A DNA stretch of 64,000 nt from Curtobacterium luteum (lineage in GTDB: Bacteria; Actinomycetota; Actinomycetes; Actinomycetales; Microbacteriaceae), in NCBI RefSeq assembly GCF_014646995.1, contig NZ_BMOI01000001.1, positions 1-64,000 on the forward strand, written 5' to 3'. Every line of letters begins with the position of its first letter. Within the stretch, counting starts at the first letter, position 1. Below are positions 46,359 through 54,698 of this stretch, piece after piece. The position numbers were made by a program, and so were the translations under genes. Under the pieces are notes generated by a model that ran no database searches, was not told the DNA's origin, and worked only from the letters and a program-made list of their open reading frames with translations.

Positions 46359-47444
46359 ATGGCCAAGACCACCGTCGCCGTGCTCTTCGGCGGCCGTTCG
46401 AGCGAGCACGCGATCAGCTGCGTGACCGCCGGGGGCATCATGGACGTCGTCGACCGCGATGCCTACGAGATCGTGCCGATCGGGATCACGAAGGGCGGCG
46501 CGTTCACGCTGCAGCCGGACGACCCGGCACGCTGGGCGATCCACGACCGGCACCTGCCGGAGGTGCTCGACAACGGCACGCGCGTGGCGTTCCCGACCTC
46601 GCCGGCGACCCGCGACCTCGTCGTGTCGCACGCCGACGGCACCGTGACGACCGTGCCCGACGTCGACGTGGTCTTCCCGATCCTGCACGGCCCCTTCGGT
46701 GAGGACGGCACGATCCAGGGCCTCCTCGAGATCGCCGGGCTGCCGTACGTCGGCGACGGGGTGCTCGCGAGCGCCCTGGCGATGGACAAGCACGTCGCCA
46801 AGGCCGTGCTCGAGCACGCCGGGCTGCGGGTCGCGCCGTGGACCACGGTGCTCCGACGCCAGTGGGCAGCCGATCCGGTCGACGTCGCTGAGTCGGTCGC
46901 CGCACACGGCTGGCCCGTGTTCGTGAAGCCCGCGCGCGCCGGCTCGAGCATGGGCGTCTCGCGGGTCGACGACCCGTCGCAGCTCGGCGCCGCGATGGAC
47001 CTGGCGTTCGAGCACGACTCGAAGGTCATCGTCGAGCCCCGGGTCGTCGGTCGCGAGGTCGAGGTCGCCGTGCTCGAAGGCCGCGACGGTGTCCCGCGCA
47101 CGAGCCTCCCGGGCGAGATCGTCGTGGCGGAGGACGGCTTCTACGACTTCGACTCGAAGTACCTCGGCGGCGACGAGGCCCTGCTCTGCCCGGCGCCCCT
47201 CACCGACGCGGAGACCGACGAGATCCGGTCGATCGGTGCCCGCGCGTTCGAGGCCGTCGGGGGAGCCGGACTCGCCCGGGTCGACTGCTTCCTGACCGAC
47301 GACGGCTTCGTGGTGAACGAGGTCAACACGATGCCGGGGTTCACGCCGCTGTCGATGTACCCGCGCTGCTGGGCCGCCACGGGTGTCTCGTACGGCGAGC
47401 TCGTCACCGAGCTCATCGAGCTGGGCCGCACCGCCGTCCGCTGA
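46359..47444 (+). CDS. ddl: D-alanine--D-alanine ligase
   Basis: A 361-residue ATP-grasp enzyme joining two D-alanines for peptidoglycan. It has VLFGGRSSEHAISCVTAG, VFPILHGPFGEDGTIQGLLE, VKPARAGSSMGVSRV and the metal site EVNTMPGFTPLSMYP. ATG 46359 is preceded by CAGGGGG. It ends the run leuCD-murA-plsC-gpsA-ddl and is followed by repeats that separate it from a convergent gene. Confidence 0.95.
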   Translation: MAKTTVAVLFGGRSSEHAISCVTAGGIMDVVDRDAYEIVPIGITKGGAFTLQPDDPARWAIHDRHLPEVLDNGTRVAFPTSPATRDLVVSHADGTVTTVPDVDVVFPILHGPFGEDGTIQGLLEIAGLPYVGDGVLASALAMDKHVAKAVLEHAGLRVAPWTTVLRRQWAADPVDVAESVAAHGWPVFVKPARAGSSMGVSRVDDPSQLGAAMDLAFEHDSKVIVEPRVVGREVEVAVLEGRDGVPRTSLPGEIVVAEDGFYDFDSKYLGGDEALLCPAPLTDAETDEIRSIGARAFEAVGGAGLARVDCFLTDDGFVVNEVNTMPGFTPLSMYPRCWAATGVSYGELVTELIELGRTAVR

Positions 47445-47477
47445 GGCGTCGTGCGCCGCCGCGCCGCCGCACCGCCG

Positions 47478-47611
47478 CGGTGGCGCGAGCCGAGACTCGT
47501 GCTGGGCGACAGGTCTCGCGCGCATCGGCACGAGATCAGTCGCTGACGCCGAGACTCGTGCGGGCGCGGCCGAGGCTCGTGCGAGCGCGGCCGAGTCTCG
47601 TGCCCGAGCGG
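47478..47611. repeat. GAGACTCG-type extragenic repeat, copy A
   Basis: CCGAGACTCG, GACAGGTCTCG and CACGAGATC segments are followed by 21-base units GAGACTCGTGCGGGCGCGGC-c (47551-47571), 47572-47592 and a partial third. Related to copies at 59.5 and 62.1 kb. It fills the gap between convergent ddl and DUF3515 genes. Confidence 0.75.
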
Positions 47612-47616
47612 GACCG

Positions 47617-48102
47617 TCAGCCGTTGACCTCGGAGGGGTCGAGGCACCGGTGCCCGTCCTTCGGCAGCGTCGACACCGCCGTCCCGATGTCCTGCAGCAC
47701 CTGGTCGGTCGCCCCCGACGACTCGATGACGACCTGCACCGCCGGCGACCGGCCGAACGTCGTGTAGACGACCTGCGCCCCGCGGTCGTCGCGGATCCAG
47801 TCCACGGAGCCCTTCGAGAAGCACGGTAGATCGGACACCGTCGGCACGGCGACACCGCAGTGGTAGATCGCGACGGCCGGGTCGCCCCACGCCGCCGTCG
47901 ACTGCGCGGTCGTGTTCCGCAGCGCATCGCTCTGCCCCACGACGCTCGGCAGCCGCACCTGGGCCGCGGCGCAGGCAGCGGCGTCCGCGGAGGGTGCGGC
48001 GGTCATCGAGACGGCGTTCGTGCACCCCGTGAGACCGGCCGCGAGGGCGATCGCCACGCCGACGATCGCGGCGGTCCGAGTGGTGCGTCGCGCGGTGTCC
48101 AT
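47617..48102 (-). CDS. DUF3515 family lipoprotein or secreted protein
   Basis: A 161-residue exported protein. The signal segment AAIVGVAIALAAGLTGCTN ends in a lipobox-like LTGC. The mature domain has paired cysteines (AACAAAQVRLP; IYHCGVAVP; DLPCF; RCLDP) and DWIRDDRGAQVVYTTFGRSP, the pattern of actinobacterial DUF3515. Function unknown. It diverges from thiL with overlapping -10 boxes, and both are leaderless. Confidence 0.8.
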   Translation of the reverse strand: MDTARRTTRTAAIVGVAIALAAGLTGCTNAVSMTAAPSADAAACAAAQVRLPSVVGQSDALRNTTAQSTAAWGDPAVAIYHCGVAVPTVSDLPCFSKGSVDWIRDDRGAQVVYTTFGRSPAVQVVIESSGATDQVLQDIGTAVSTLPKDGHRCLDPSEVNG

Positions 48103-48110
48103 CGACGTCC

Positions 48111-48120
48111 AGGCTACCGT
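48111..48120. promoter_or_regulatory. Overlapping divergent -10 boxes of thiL and the DUF3515 gene
   Basis: In AGGCTACCGT the plus strand reads TACCGT (48115-48120, six bases before GTG 48127) and the minus strand TAGCCT (48116-48111, eight bases before ATG 48102). The two hexamers share one TA step. Confidence 0.6.
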
Positions 48121-48126
48121 TCTCGT

Positions 48127-49122
48127 GTGGACGCGAAGGACGACAGCCAGCCCGGCCCGACCGTGGGGGAGGTCGGGGAACTCGAGGTCCTCGACCGCAT
48201 CGTCCGACGGCTCCCTGCCGGTGACCCCGTGATCGGACCGGGCGACGACTGCGCTGTCCTCGCCGCCCCGGACGGGCGCTACGTCGTGACGACGGACATG
48301 ATGGTGCACGGCCCGGACTTCCGCTGGGCGTGGTCGTCGCCCGAGGACATCGGCTGGAAGGCCGCCGCGACGAACCTCTCCGACGTCGCCGCGATGGGTG
48401 CGACGCCGACCGGGCTCGTCATCGCCCTCGCCGCGCCGCAGGACACCCCGGTCAGCGTCTTGGAACGCTTCGCCGACGGTGTCCGGCTCGCGGTGGAGGC
48501 CCTCGCACCGGCGTGCGGCGTCGTCGGCGGTGACCTCTCGACCTCCTCGACGTTCACGGTCTCCGTCACCGCGTTCGGCGACCTCGGCGGCCGGGCGCCC
48601 GTGCTCCGTTCGGGCGCGGAGCCGGGTGACGTGGTGGCGGTCTCCGGTGAGCTCGGCCGAGCTGCCCGCGGCCTGGCACGGCTCTTCCGCGACGGTGTCG
48701 ACGCAGCGGGGGAACCGTCCCGGGCGGCGACCGTCGCGAGCGGCGCGGACGCGGACTCCGACGCCCTCCGACAGCGGCGGCCCGTCCCGCCGATCGCGGA
48801 CGGTGTGGCCGCCGCGGGCGCGGGGGCGACGGCGATGCTCGACCTGTCCGACGGCCTCGCGATCGACGGTGGACGACTCGCGCGGGCCAGCCGGGTGACG
48901 CTCGACCTCGACCCGACGGTGGTCGAGGAGGGGCCCGCCCTGCACGGCGGCGAGGACCACGGGCTCCTCGCGACGTTCCCGCCGGGGATGCCGCTCCCCG
49001 CCGGGTTCCGGCGGATCGGCTCCGTCCGGGAACGCGGTGAGCACGACGTCCTCCGGGGCGGTCGTCCGGTCCCGACGTCCGGCTGGGACCCCTACGCCGA
49101 CTGGGACGGCGCCGCCGGCTGA
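48127..49122 (+). CDS. thiL: Thiamine-phosphate kinase
   Basis: A 331-residue enzyme phosphorylating thiamine monophosphate to the coenzyme diphosphate. It has IGPGDDCAVLAAPDGRYVVTTD, DVAAMGATPTG, GGDLSTSS, MLDLSDGLAIDGGRLA and GGEDHGLLATFP. Somewhat extended between the halves by an Ala/Asp-rich loop. Probably leaderless from GTG 48127. Its 3' end, including the stop, is the seed of a 19-base tandem array. Confidence 0.93.
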   Translation: MDAKDDSQPGPTVGEVGELEVLDRIVRRLPAGDPVIGPGDDCAVLAAPDGRYVVTTDMMVHGPDFRWAWSSPEDIGWKAAATNLSDVAAMGATPTGLVIALAAPQDTPVSVLERFADGVRLAVEALAPACGVVGGDLSTSSTFTVSVTAFGDLGGRAPVLRSGAEPGDVVAVSGELGRAARGLARLFRDGVDAAGEPSRAATVASGADADSDALRQRRPVPPIADGVAAAGAGATAMLDLSDGLAIDGGRLARASRVTLDLDPTVVEEGPALHGGEDHGLLATFPPGMPLPAGFRRIGSVRERGEHDVLRGGRPVPTSGWDPYADWDGAAG

Positions 49123-49204
49123 GGCGGATGCCGCCGGCTCGGGCCGGTGCCGCCGGCTGGGACCGGAGCCGCCTGCTGGGACCGGAGCCGCCTGCTGGGG
49201 CCGG
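49110..49204 (+). repeat. 19-base tandem array grown from the thiL 3' end
   Basis: Four units (49129-49147, 49148-49166, 49167-49185, 49186-49204) of the form TGCCGCCGGCTGGGACCGG follow a related segment (49110-49128) that contains the thiL stop. Confidence 0.85.
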
Positions 49205-49264
49205 ACCCCGCCGCGGACGCGAGCTCCGCGTCTGAGCCGGACCGTGCCTCCAGGCCGGGCCAGC

Positions 49265-49362
49265 CGGGCCGGACCATCCGGGCCGGACCAGCCAGGCCGG
49301 ACCAGCCGGGCCGGACTGTCCGGGCCGGACCAGCCGGGCCGCACCGCCCAGGCTGCACCGTC
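49265..49362 (+). repeat. 14-base tandem array running into the rsmD stop
   Basis: Seven consecutive 14-base units (consensus CGGGCCGGACCAGC) cover 98 bases. The last unit, CAGGCTGCACCGTC, overlaps the stop codon of rsmD on the other strand. Confidence 0.9.
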
Positions 49363-49924
49363 AGGCGGTCGCGACCACGGCCTCCCACGCGACCGTCTCC
49401 CCGTAGCTGCGCTTGCTGAACGGCTCGAGCCCCGCGGGCCACGTCGGCTCCGGCGACCGCTTGCTGCGCTCGACGACGACGACCACGTCCCGCGTGAGCC
49501 GCGGCACCAGCGCCTCGAGCACCTCGCCGAGCTCCTGCTCGCTGACCTCGTACGGCGGGTCGATGAACACGAGGTCGAACGTCCGCACGGTCTGCCGCAG
49601 GAACCCCAGGGCGGGCTGGGCGTGCACGTCGATCCGCACGCCGGGCACGCGCTTCTGCACCGTGCGCGCGTTCTCCTTGCACGCTGCCGCCGCGCCCGCG
49701 GCCCGGTCGACCAGGACGACCTCGACCGCACCGCGCGACGCCGCCTCGAGCCCGAGGGCGCCGGTGCCGGCGTAGAGGTCGGCCACCGCGGTGTCGTCGA
49801 CGAGCCCGCGCGACTCCAGCGACGAGAACAGCGCCTCGCGCACGCGGTCGCTCGTCGGCCGGGTGCCGGACTTCGGCACCCGGAGCGTCGTGGAGCCGGC
49901 GGCGCCGGCGATGATGCGGGTCAT
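49361..49924 (-). CDS. rsmD: 16S rRNA (guanine(966)-N(2))-methyltransferase
   Basis: A 187-residue RNA methyltransferase modifying small-subunit rRNA. Conserved start TRIIAGAAGSTTLRVP, then RPTSDRVREALFSSLESRG, SAM motif DLYAGTGALGLEAASRG and catalytic FIDPPYE (the family's DPPY). TACGGT lies six bases before the ATG (minus strand 49936-49931), so it is leaderless. Divergent from recG and probably not co-regulated with it. Confidence 0.95.
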   Translation of the reverse strand: MTRIIAGAAGSTTLRVPKSGTRPTSDRVREALFSSLESRGLVDDTAVADLYAGTGALGLEAASRGAVEVVLVDRAAGAAAACKENARTVQKRVPGVRIDVHAQPALGFLRQTVRTFDLVFIDPPYEVSEQELGEVLEALVPRLTRDVVVVVERSKRSPEPTWPAGLEPFSKRSYGETVAWEAVVATA

Positions 49925-49930
49925 GCAGCC

Positions 49931-50014
49931 ACCGTAGCGGCCCGGGACGGCCCGCCCGGGTTCTCCACAGGCCGGCCTGGAGGCACGGTGCGAGTCGGTC
50001 GTGCCGGGTACCGT
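49931..50014. promoter_or_regulatory. Divergent promoter region of rsmD and recG
   Basis: Minus-strand TACGGT (49936-49931) serves rsmD. Plus-strand TACCGT (50009-50014), six bases before GTG 50021, serves recG. A copy of GGCCTGGAGGCACGG lies between them (49974-49988). Confidence 0.55.
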
Positions 50015-50020
50015 TGGCAT

Positions 50021-52126
50021 GTGGTCACCCCTGGTACGAACGCTGCCCCGGCCGCGCCCGGCAGCGGGCACGCGCCCACGGTCGACGGCGCCTCCGGGTC
50101 GGCCGTGGTCGGTGGGCTCGACGCCCGCTTGTCCGGCGTGCTGGGCGGCCGGACCGCGAGCGCGATCGAGAAGGCCTTCGGGTACCGCACGGTGGGGGAG
50201 TTCCTCGAGCACGCACCCCGTCGCTACGCCGAACGCGGTGCCCTCACGGCGCTCGACTCGCTGGCGATCGGCGAGTCCGTCACGATCGTGGCCGAGGTGG
50301 TCGACGTCCGCGAGCGCACGATGCGGGCTCGACGGGGTTCGATCCTCGAAGCGAAGATCGGCGACGGCAAGGGGCTCCTGACCCTGACGTTCTTCAACCA
50401 GGGTTGGCGCACGAAGGACCTCGTCCCCGGTGCCCGCGGGGTGTTCGCCGGCAAGGTGGGCGACTACCGCGGCGCTCGGCAGCTGGCACACCCCGACTAC
50501 GAGCTGTTCGACCGCGACGACCCCCGTTCCCTGGCCGACCCCGGCTCGGACGAGGCGATCCGCTGGTCGCGGCAGCCGATCCCGATCTACCCGGCCACCG
50601 CGTCGCTGTCCTCGTGGCAGATCGCGAAGGCCATCGGCGTCGTGCTCGACACCCTGCCCGACCTCGACGACCCGATCCCGGCGTCCGTCCGCTCCCGACT
50701 CGACCTCGTGCCGTACCGGCGCGCGCTCGAACTGCTGCACCGCCCGGAGAAGGTCGCGGACTTCAAGCGTGCGCAGGACGCCCTCCGCTACCGCGAGGCC
50801 TTCGTGCTGCAGACCGCCCTCGTGCAGCGTCGGATCGCCGCCCGCGCGGTCGCCTCGACCCCGCGCTCGGCCTCGCCCGGGGGCATCCTCGAACGGTTCG
50901 ACGCCTCGCTGCCGTTCACCCTCACCGACGACCAACGCTCGGTCGGTGCCGAGATCGCGACGGACCTCGCCGGAACCTGGCCGATGCACCGGCTCGTGCA
51001 GGGCGAGGTCGGTTCCGGCAAGACCCTCGTGGCGATCCGCGCGATGCTCACCGTGGCGGAGTCCGGCGGGCAGTCGGCGCTCATCGCCCCGACCGAGGTC
51101 CTGGCCGCCCAGCACCTGCGGTCGATCGTGAAGTTCCTCGGCCCGGACCTCGCGGCGGAGCTCCGTCCGGTGATCCTCACCGGGTCCCAGTCCACCGACG
51201 AGCGTCGCCGAGCCCTGCTCGCGGCCGCGTCCGGGAGCTCGAGGTTGGTGGTCGGCACGCACGCGCTCCTCGGCGACCGCGTCGACTTCGCCGAGCTCGG
51301 GCTCGTGGTCGTCGACGAGCAGCACCGGTTCGGCGTCGAGCAGCGCGAGGCCCTCCGGACGAAGGGCCAGACCCCGCCGCACGTGCTCGTCCTCACCGCG
51401 ACCCCGATCCCGCGCACGGTCGCGATGACCGTCTTCGGCGACCTCGACGTCTCCACCATCGCCGGGGTCCCGTCGGGTCGTGCCGGTGTCGAGACCTTCA
51501 CGGTCGGCCTGGCGGAGCACCCGGGGTGGGAGTCCCGGATCTGGTCGCGCATGGCCGAGGAGCTCGCCGCCGGTCGACAGGCGTTCGTGGTGTGCCCCGC
51601 CATCGACGACGTGCACGCCGAGGACGACGGCCAACCTGCGCCGGAGGCACCCGCCGAGGACGACACCCCGGAACGAACGCCGGCCACGGTGATCGCGACC
51701 GCCGAGCGGATGCGCCGGATGCCGGTGCTCGACGGCAGACGGATCGAGGTCCTGCACGGACGGATGACCGCGGACGAGAAGGACCGCGTGATGACGACCT
51801 TCGCGGCCGGCGGGATCGACGTCCTCGTCGCGACGACGGTGATCGAGGTGGGTGTCGACGTGCCGAACGCCTCGATGATGGCCGTGCTCGACGCCGACCG
51901 GTTCGGGGTGTCGCAGCTCCACCAGCTGCGCGGCCGCATCGGCCGCGGGCAGTTCGCCGGCGTGTGCCTGCTCGTGACCACGGCGGAGCTCGAGTCCCCG
52001 TCGCGGGAGCGCGTCGACGCCGTCGCCGCGTCCGACGACGGCTTCGAGCTCGCCCGGGTCGACCTCGAGCTCCGGCGCGAGGTGACGTGCTGGGGGAGCG
52101 ACAGTCCGGTGGTCGTTCGTCCCTGA
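50021..52126 (+). CDS. recG: ATP-dependent DNA helicase RecG, reading frame broken near the 3' end
   Basis: Unwinds branched DNA such as stalled forks and Holliday junctions. Wedge/OB part at the N-terminus (RRYAERGALTALDSL), then helicase motifs GEVGSGKTLVA (Walker A), VVDEQHRFGVEQRE (DEQH), LTATPIPRT, VLHGRMTADEKD and HQLRGRIGRG. After LRRE the frame reads VTCWGSDSP and stops at 52126. The overlapping frame carries the expected GDVLGERQSGGRSSLNLL and about 65 more residues to 52290. One G is missing at 52079-52082. As read, the 701-residue product lacks the conserved C-terminal tail; function is doubtful unless this is a sequence error. Confidence 0.88.
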   Translation: MVTPGTNAAPAAPGSGHAPTVDGASGSAVVGGLDARLSGVLGGRTASAIEKAFGYRTVGEFLEHAPRRYAERGALTALDSLAIGESVTIVAEVVDVRERTMRARRGSILEAKIGDGKGLLTLTFFNQGWRTKDLVPGARGVFAGKVGDYRGARQLAHPDYELFDRDDPRSLADPGSDEAIRWSRQPIPIYPATASLSSWQIAKAIGVVLDTLPDLDDPIPASVRSRLDLVPYRRALELLHRPEKVADFKRAQDALRYREAFVLQTALVQRRIAARAVASTPRSASPGGILERFDASLPFTLTDDQRSVGAEIATDLAGTWPMHRLVQGEVGSGKTLVAIRAMLTVAESGGQSALIAPTEVLAAQHLRSIVKFLGPDLAAELRPVILTGSQSTDERRRALLAAASGSSRLVVGTHALLGDRVDFAELGLVVVDEQHRFGVEQREALRTKGQTPPHVLVLTATPIPRTVAMTVFGDLDVSTIAGVPSGRAGVETFTVGLAEHPGWESRIWSRMAEELAAGRQAFVVCPAIDDVHAEDDGQPAPEAPAEDDTPERTPATVIATAERMRRMPVLDGRRIEVLHGRMTADEKDRVMTTFAAGGIDVLVATTVIEVGVDVPNASMMAVLDADRFGVSQLHQLRGRIGRGQFAGVCLLVTTAELESPSRERVDAVAASDDGFELARVDLELRREVTCWGSDSPVVVRP

Positions 52127-52290
52127 ACCTGCTGCGCGTCGTCGAGCACGCCGACCTCATCGTCGACGCGCGCGAGGAAGCCGAGCGCGTGCTCGGGCCC
52201 GACCCCGACCTCGAGGGGCACCCGGCGCTCCGCGAAGCGCTCGCCCGCCGACTCGACGAGTCCGACGCGGCCTTCCTCGGCAAGAACTGA
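52081..52290 (+). pseudogene. recG: Displaced C-terminal segment of recG
   Basis: In the -1 frame relative to recG, codons from 52081 spell GDVLGERQSGG, then LRVVEHADLIVDAREEAERVL and a tail ending AAFLGKN, with a stop at 52290. This is the normal RecG end, separated from the rest by a one-base loss. Confidence 0.85.
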
Positions 52291-52297
52291 CCTCGGC

Positions 52298-52303
52298 TAG
52301 GGT
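52298..52303 (+). promoter_or_regulatory. -10 box of coaD
   Basis: TAGGGT, six bases before ATG 52310; leaderless pattern. Confidence 0.5.
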
Positions 52304-52309
52304 CGCTGC

Positions 52310-52804
52310 ATGGCGCAGATCGCGGTCGTCCCCGGTTCCTTCGACCCCGTGACCCTCGGGCACCTCGACGTCATCGGGCGTGCGGCCGGGCTCTTCGACG
52401 AGGTCCACGTGCTCGTCGTTCACAACCCGGACAAGAAGCCCGCGATGTTCGAGGCCGGCGAGCGGGTCCGGCTGATCGAGGAGTCGCTGGTCGAGACGGG
52501 CGTCCGCGACAACGTGCGCGTCGGGGAGTGGACCGCCGGGCTCCTCGTCGACTACTGCCGTCAGGTCGGTGCGACGGTCCTCGTGAAGGGGGTCCGCTCG
52601 GGCGAGGACGTCGCGTACGAGACCCCGATGGCGATCATGAACCGGCACCTCGCGGACGTCGAGACGGTGTTCCTGCTGCCCGAGGCCTCGCGTGCGCACG
52701 TGTCGAGCTCGCTCATCCGTCAGGTGGCGACGCTCGGCGGGGACGTGACGCCGTACGTGCCCGGGGTCGTGGCGCGTGCGCTGGCGGAGCACACCGGCCG
52801 CTGA
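52310..52804 (+). CDS. coaD: Phosphopantetheine adenylyltransferase
   Basis: A 164-residue enzyme of coenzyme A synthesis that transfers AMP to 4'-phosphopantetheine. It has [18 protein letters not shown] with the TxGH nucleotidyl-transfer motif, [20 protein letters not shown] and the late [16 protein letters not shown]. The last codons (HTGR-stop) are repeated twice more downstream as DNA. Confidence 0.96.
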   Translation: MAQIAVVPGSFDPVTLGHLDVIGRAAGLFDEVHVLVVHNPDKKPAMFEAGERVRLIEESLVETGVRDNVRVGEWTAGLLVDYCRQVGATVLVKGVRSGEDVAYETPMAIMNRHLADVETVFLLPEASRAHVSSSLIRQVATLGGDVTPYVPGVVARALAEHTGR

Positions 52805-52847
52805 GTGGGGCACACCGGCCGCTGAGCGGGGCACACCGGCCGCTGAG
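52790..52847 (+). repeat. 21-base tandem array grown from the coaD 3' end
   Basis: CACACCGGCCGCTGAG, including the coaD stop, occurs at 52790-52805, 52811-52826 and 52832-52847 with exact 21-base spacing. Only the first copy is translated. Confidence 0.9.
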
Positions 52848-52973
52848 CCGGGCGCACAGCCCGTTGCGCCGGGGCAGGCGCGCCGCACCGCGCACACCGG
52901 CAGCACGGCGCGCCCCCGCGTCCGCGCGACGGACACGCTGGGGCGCCGCCTCGACGTGCCGCCCGGTTCGCGC

Positions 52974-52979
52974 TAGGAT
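52974..52979 (+). promoter_or_regulatory. -10 box of the DUF177 gene
   Basis: TAGGAT, eight bases before GTG 52988; leaderless pattern. Confidence 0.5.
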
Positions 52980-52987
52980 CGTCGATC

Positions 52988-53560
52988 GTGTCTTCCCCCG
53001 TGAACAGCCCCTACGCCCTGCGCGTGCGCGACCTCGCGCACCGTCCGGGCGAGATGCGCGAGCAGTCGCTCGACGTCGAGGTGCCGGACGCGATGGGTGC
53101 CGGGGTCATCGCCGTCCGACAGGGCGCGCCGATGCACCTCGACGTCCGACTCGAGGGGCTGCACGAGGGCGTCCTCGTCTCCGGACACGCGTCGGCCGAG
53201 GCGTTCGGGGAGTGCTCCCGGTGCCTGATCGAGATCAGCGAACCCGTCGAGGTCGATTTCGCGGAGCTCTTCGCGTACGATGTCTCGGAGGATTTCGACT
53301 TCTTCGTTCGCGATGACCACGTGGATTGCGAACCGGTCGTTCGAGATGCGGTGGTGCTGTCGCTGCCGTTCCAGCCGGTCTGCCGACCGGACTGCCCAGG
53401 CCTCGACCCGGAGACGGGTGAACGTCTGGCCGACCTCGAGGACCACACTCCTCGCGAGGTCCTGGACCCGCGCTGGGCCGCCCTCGGCGGTTTCCGTGCG
53501 AGCGACGACAGCAGTACCCCTGACCAGAGCCCCGAGGGCGACGGCCGCACGTCGGCCTGA
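52988..53560 (+). CDS. DUF177 (YceD family) protein
   Basis: A 190-residue member of the YceD family that almost always precedes rpmF. In plants and some bacteria its relatives affect 23S rRNA maturation. It carries the C-rich motif GECSRCLIEI and the second pair in CRPDCPGLDPETGE, likely metal ligands, with a polar, disordered tail. GTG 52988 lies behind a -10 box without a ribosome site. rpmF, rnc and mutM follow on the same strand. Confidence 0.9.
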   Translation: MSSPVNSPYALRVRDLAHRPGEMREQSLDVEVPDAMGAGVIAVRQGAPMHLDVRLEGLHEGVLVSGHASAEAFGECSRCLIEISEPVEVDFAELFAYDVSEDFDFFVRDDHVDCEPVVRDAVVLSLPFQPVCRPDCPGLDPETGERLADLEDHTPREVLDPRWAALGGFRASDDSSTPDQSPEGDGRTSA

Positions 53561-53605
53561 ACCGCCCTCGCCACTGACCAACCGACCAACCGAAAGAGAA
53601 CCACC

Positions 53606-53809
53606 ATGGCCGTTCCCAAGCGCAAGCAGTCCCGTGCCAACACGCACGCCCGTCGTTCGCAGTGGAAGGCCGCGCCGGTCCAGCTCGTGAAGACGATCGA
53701 GAACGGCAAGGTCACCTACAGCCTCCCGCACCGCGCGAAGGTCGTCGAGGACTCGGCCGGCACCCCCCTGTACCTGGAGTACAAGGGCCGCAAGGTCGCC
53801 GACGTCTGA
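53606..53809 (+). CDS. rpmF: 50S ribosomal protein L32
   Basis: A 67-residue ribosomal protein. The start [20 protein letters not shown] is diagnostic. It lacks the zinc-binding CxxC pairs of the C+ paralogues (text ends [12 protein letters not shown]), so it is a C- type, zinc-independent L32. AAAGAGAA precedes the ATG. Confidence 0.97.
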   Translation: MAVPKRKQSRANTHARRSQWKAAPVQLVKTIENGKVTYSLPHRAKVVEDSAGTPLYLEYKGRKVADV

Positions 53810-53822
53810 TCGGACCGACCGC

Positions 53823-54695
53823 GTGACCAATACGTCCGGCACCACGGGGTCCCGCCCCGTGGGGCCGGACGTCGTTCGTCTGCAGGGCATCCTCGGGGTC
53901 GACATCGATCTCGAGCTGCTCCAGCTCGCCCTGACCCACCGCTCGTACGCGTACGAGCACGGGGGCATCGGGCACAACGAACGGCTCGAGTTCCTCGGTG
54001 ACTCGATCCTCGGTCAGGCAGTGACCGTGAAGCTCTTCCGGTCCTTCCCCGACCTCGACGAGGGCGACCTGGCCAAGCGTCGGGCGAGCCTCGTCTCGAC
54101 GGTCGCCCTCGCTGAGATCGCCCGCATGATCGGGCTCGGGAAGTACCTCCGGCTCGGCAAGGGCGAGGAGCAGACCGGCGGCCGCGACAAGTCGTCGATC
54201 CTCGCCGACACCGTCGAAGCCGTCATCGGTGCCACGTACCTCTCCGCGGGTCCGGACCCGGCGACCGAGCTCGTGCTGCGCCTCGTCGAGCCGCTCCTGG
54301 TCGACCCGGACCGCTTCGGCGCCGCGATGGACCCGAAGACGAGTCTGCAGGAGCTCGCGTCGTCGCTCGGTCTGGGCAACCCCTCCTACCGGGTGACCGA
54401 AGAGGGCCCCGACCACGACAAGACCTTCCACGCCACCGTGGTGCTCCAGAGCGAGGACATCTCCTCGGGCGCCGGGTCGAGCAAGAAGGCAGCCGAGATG
54501 GCCGCTGCGCTGCAGGCCTGGACGAAGCTCTCCGGCCGTGACGGCTCGCCGCGCGCGGACGCCGGCAGCGCCGCCGCGAGCACGACCGCCGGCAGCGCCG
54601 CCACGAGCACGGCCGCAGACGGCGCCGCCGCGAGCACGGCCGCCGGCAGCGCCGCTGTGAGCACGACCGCCGACGACGCCGCTCGGACTGCCTGA
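53823..54695 (+). CDS. rnc: Ribonuclease III
   Basis: Cleaves double-stranded RNA in rRNA and mRNA processing. The catalytic domain signature NERLEFLGDSILG with the metal-binding glutamates and DTVEAVIGATYL is followed by a dsRNA-binding domain (PKTSLQELASSLG to KKAAEMAAALQAW). A 45-residue tail of Ala/Ser/Thr repeats, from short tandem DNA units near 54560-54690, extends beyond the family's usual end. Its third residue-coding base run is continuous with mutM, four bases on. Confidence 0.95.
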   Translation: MTNTSGTTGSRPVGPDVVRLQGILGVDIDLELLQLALTHRSYAYEHGGIGHNERLEFLGDSILGQAVTVKLFRSFPDLDEGDLAKRRASLVSTVALAEIARMIGLGKYLRLGKGEEQTGGRDKSSILADTVEAVIGATYLSAGPDPATELVLRLVEPLLVDPDRFGAAMDPKTSLQELASSLGLGNPSYRVTEEGPDHDKTFHATVVLQSEDISSGAGSSKKAAEMAAALQAWTKLSGRDGSPRADAGSAAASTTAGSAATSTAADGAAASTAAGSAAVSTTADDAARTA

Positions 54696-54698
54696 CCG

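Noticed and set aside
49129-49362. The tandem arrays after thiL as an origin or iteron region
   Set aside because: The units are purely GC-rich, grow out of gene ends and have no DnaA boxes or AT-rich unwinding stretch.
52092-52096. Programmed -1 frameshifting at the GGGGG run in recG
   Set aside because: The correct protein words already appear in the other frame before this run, so slippage here would not restore the family sequence; a lost base upstream explains it better.
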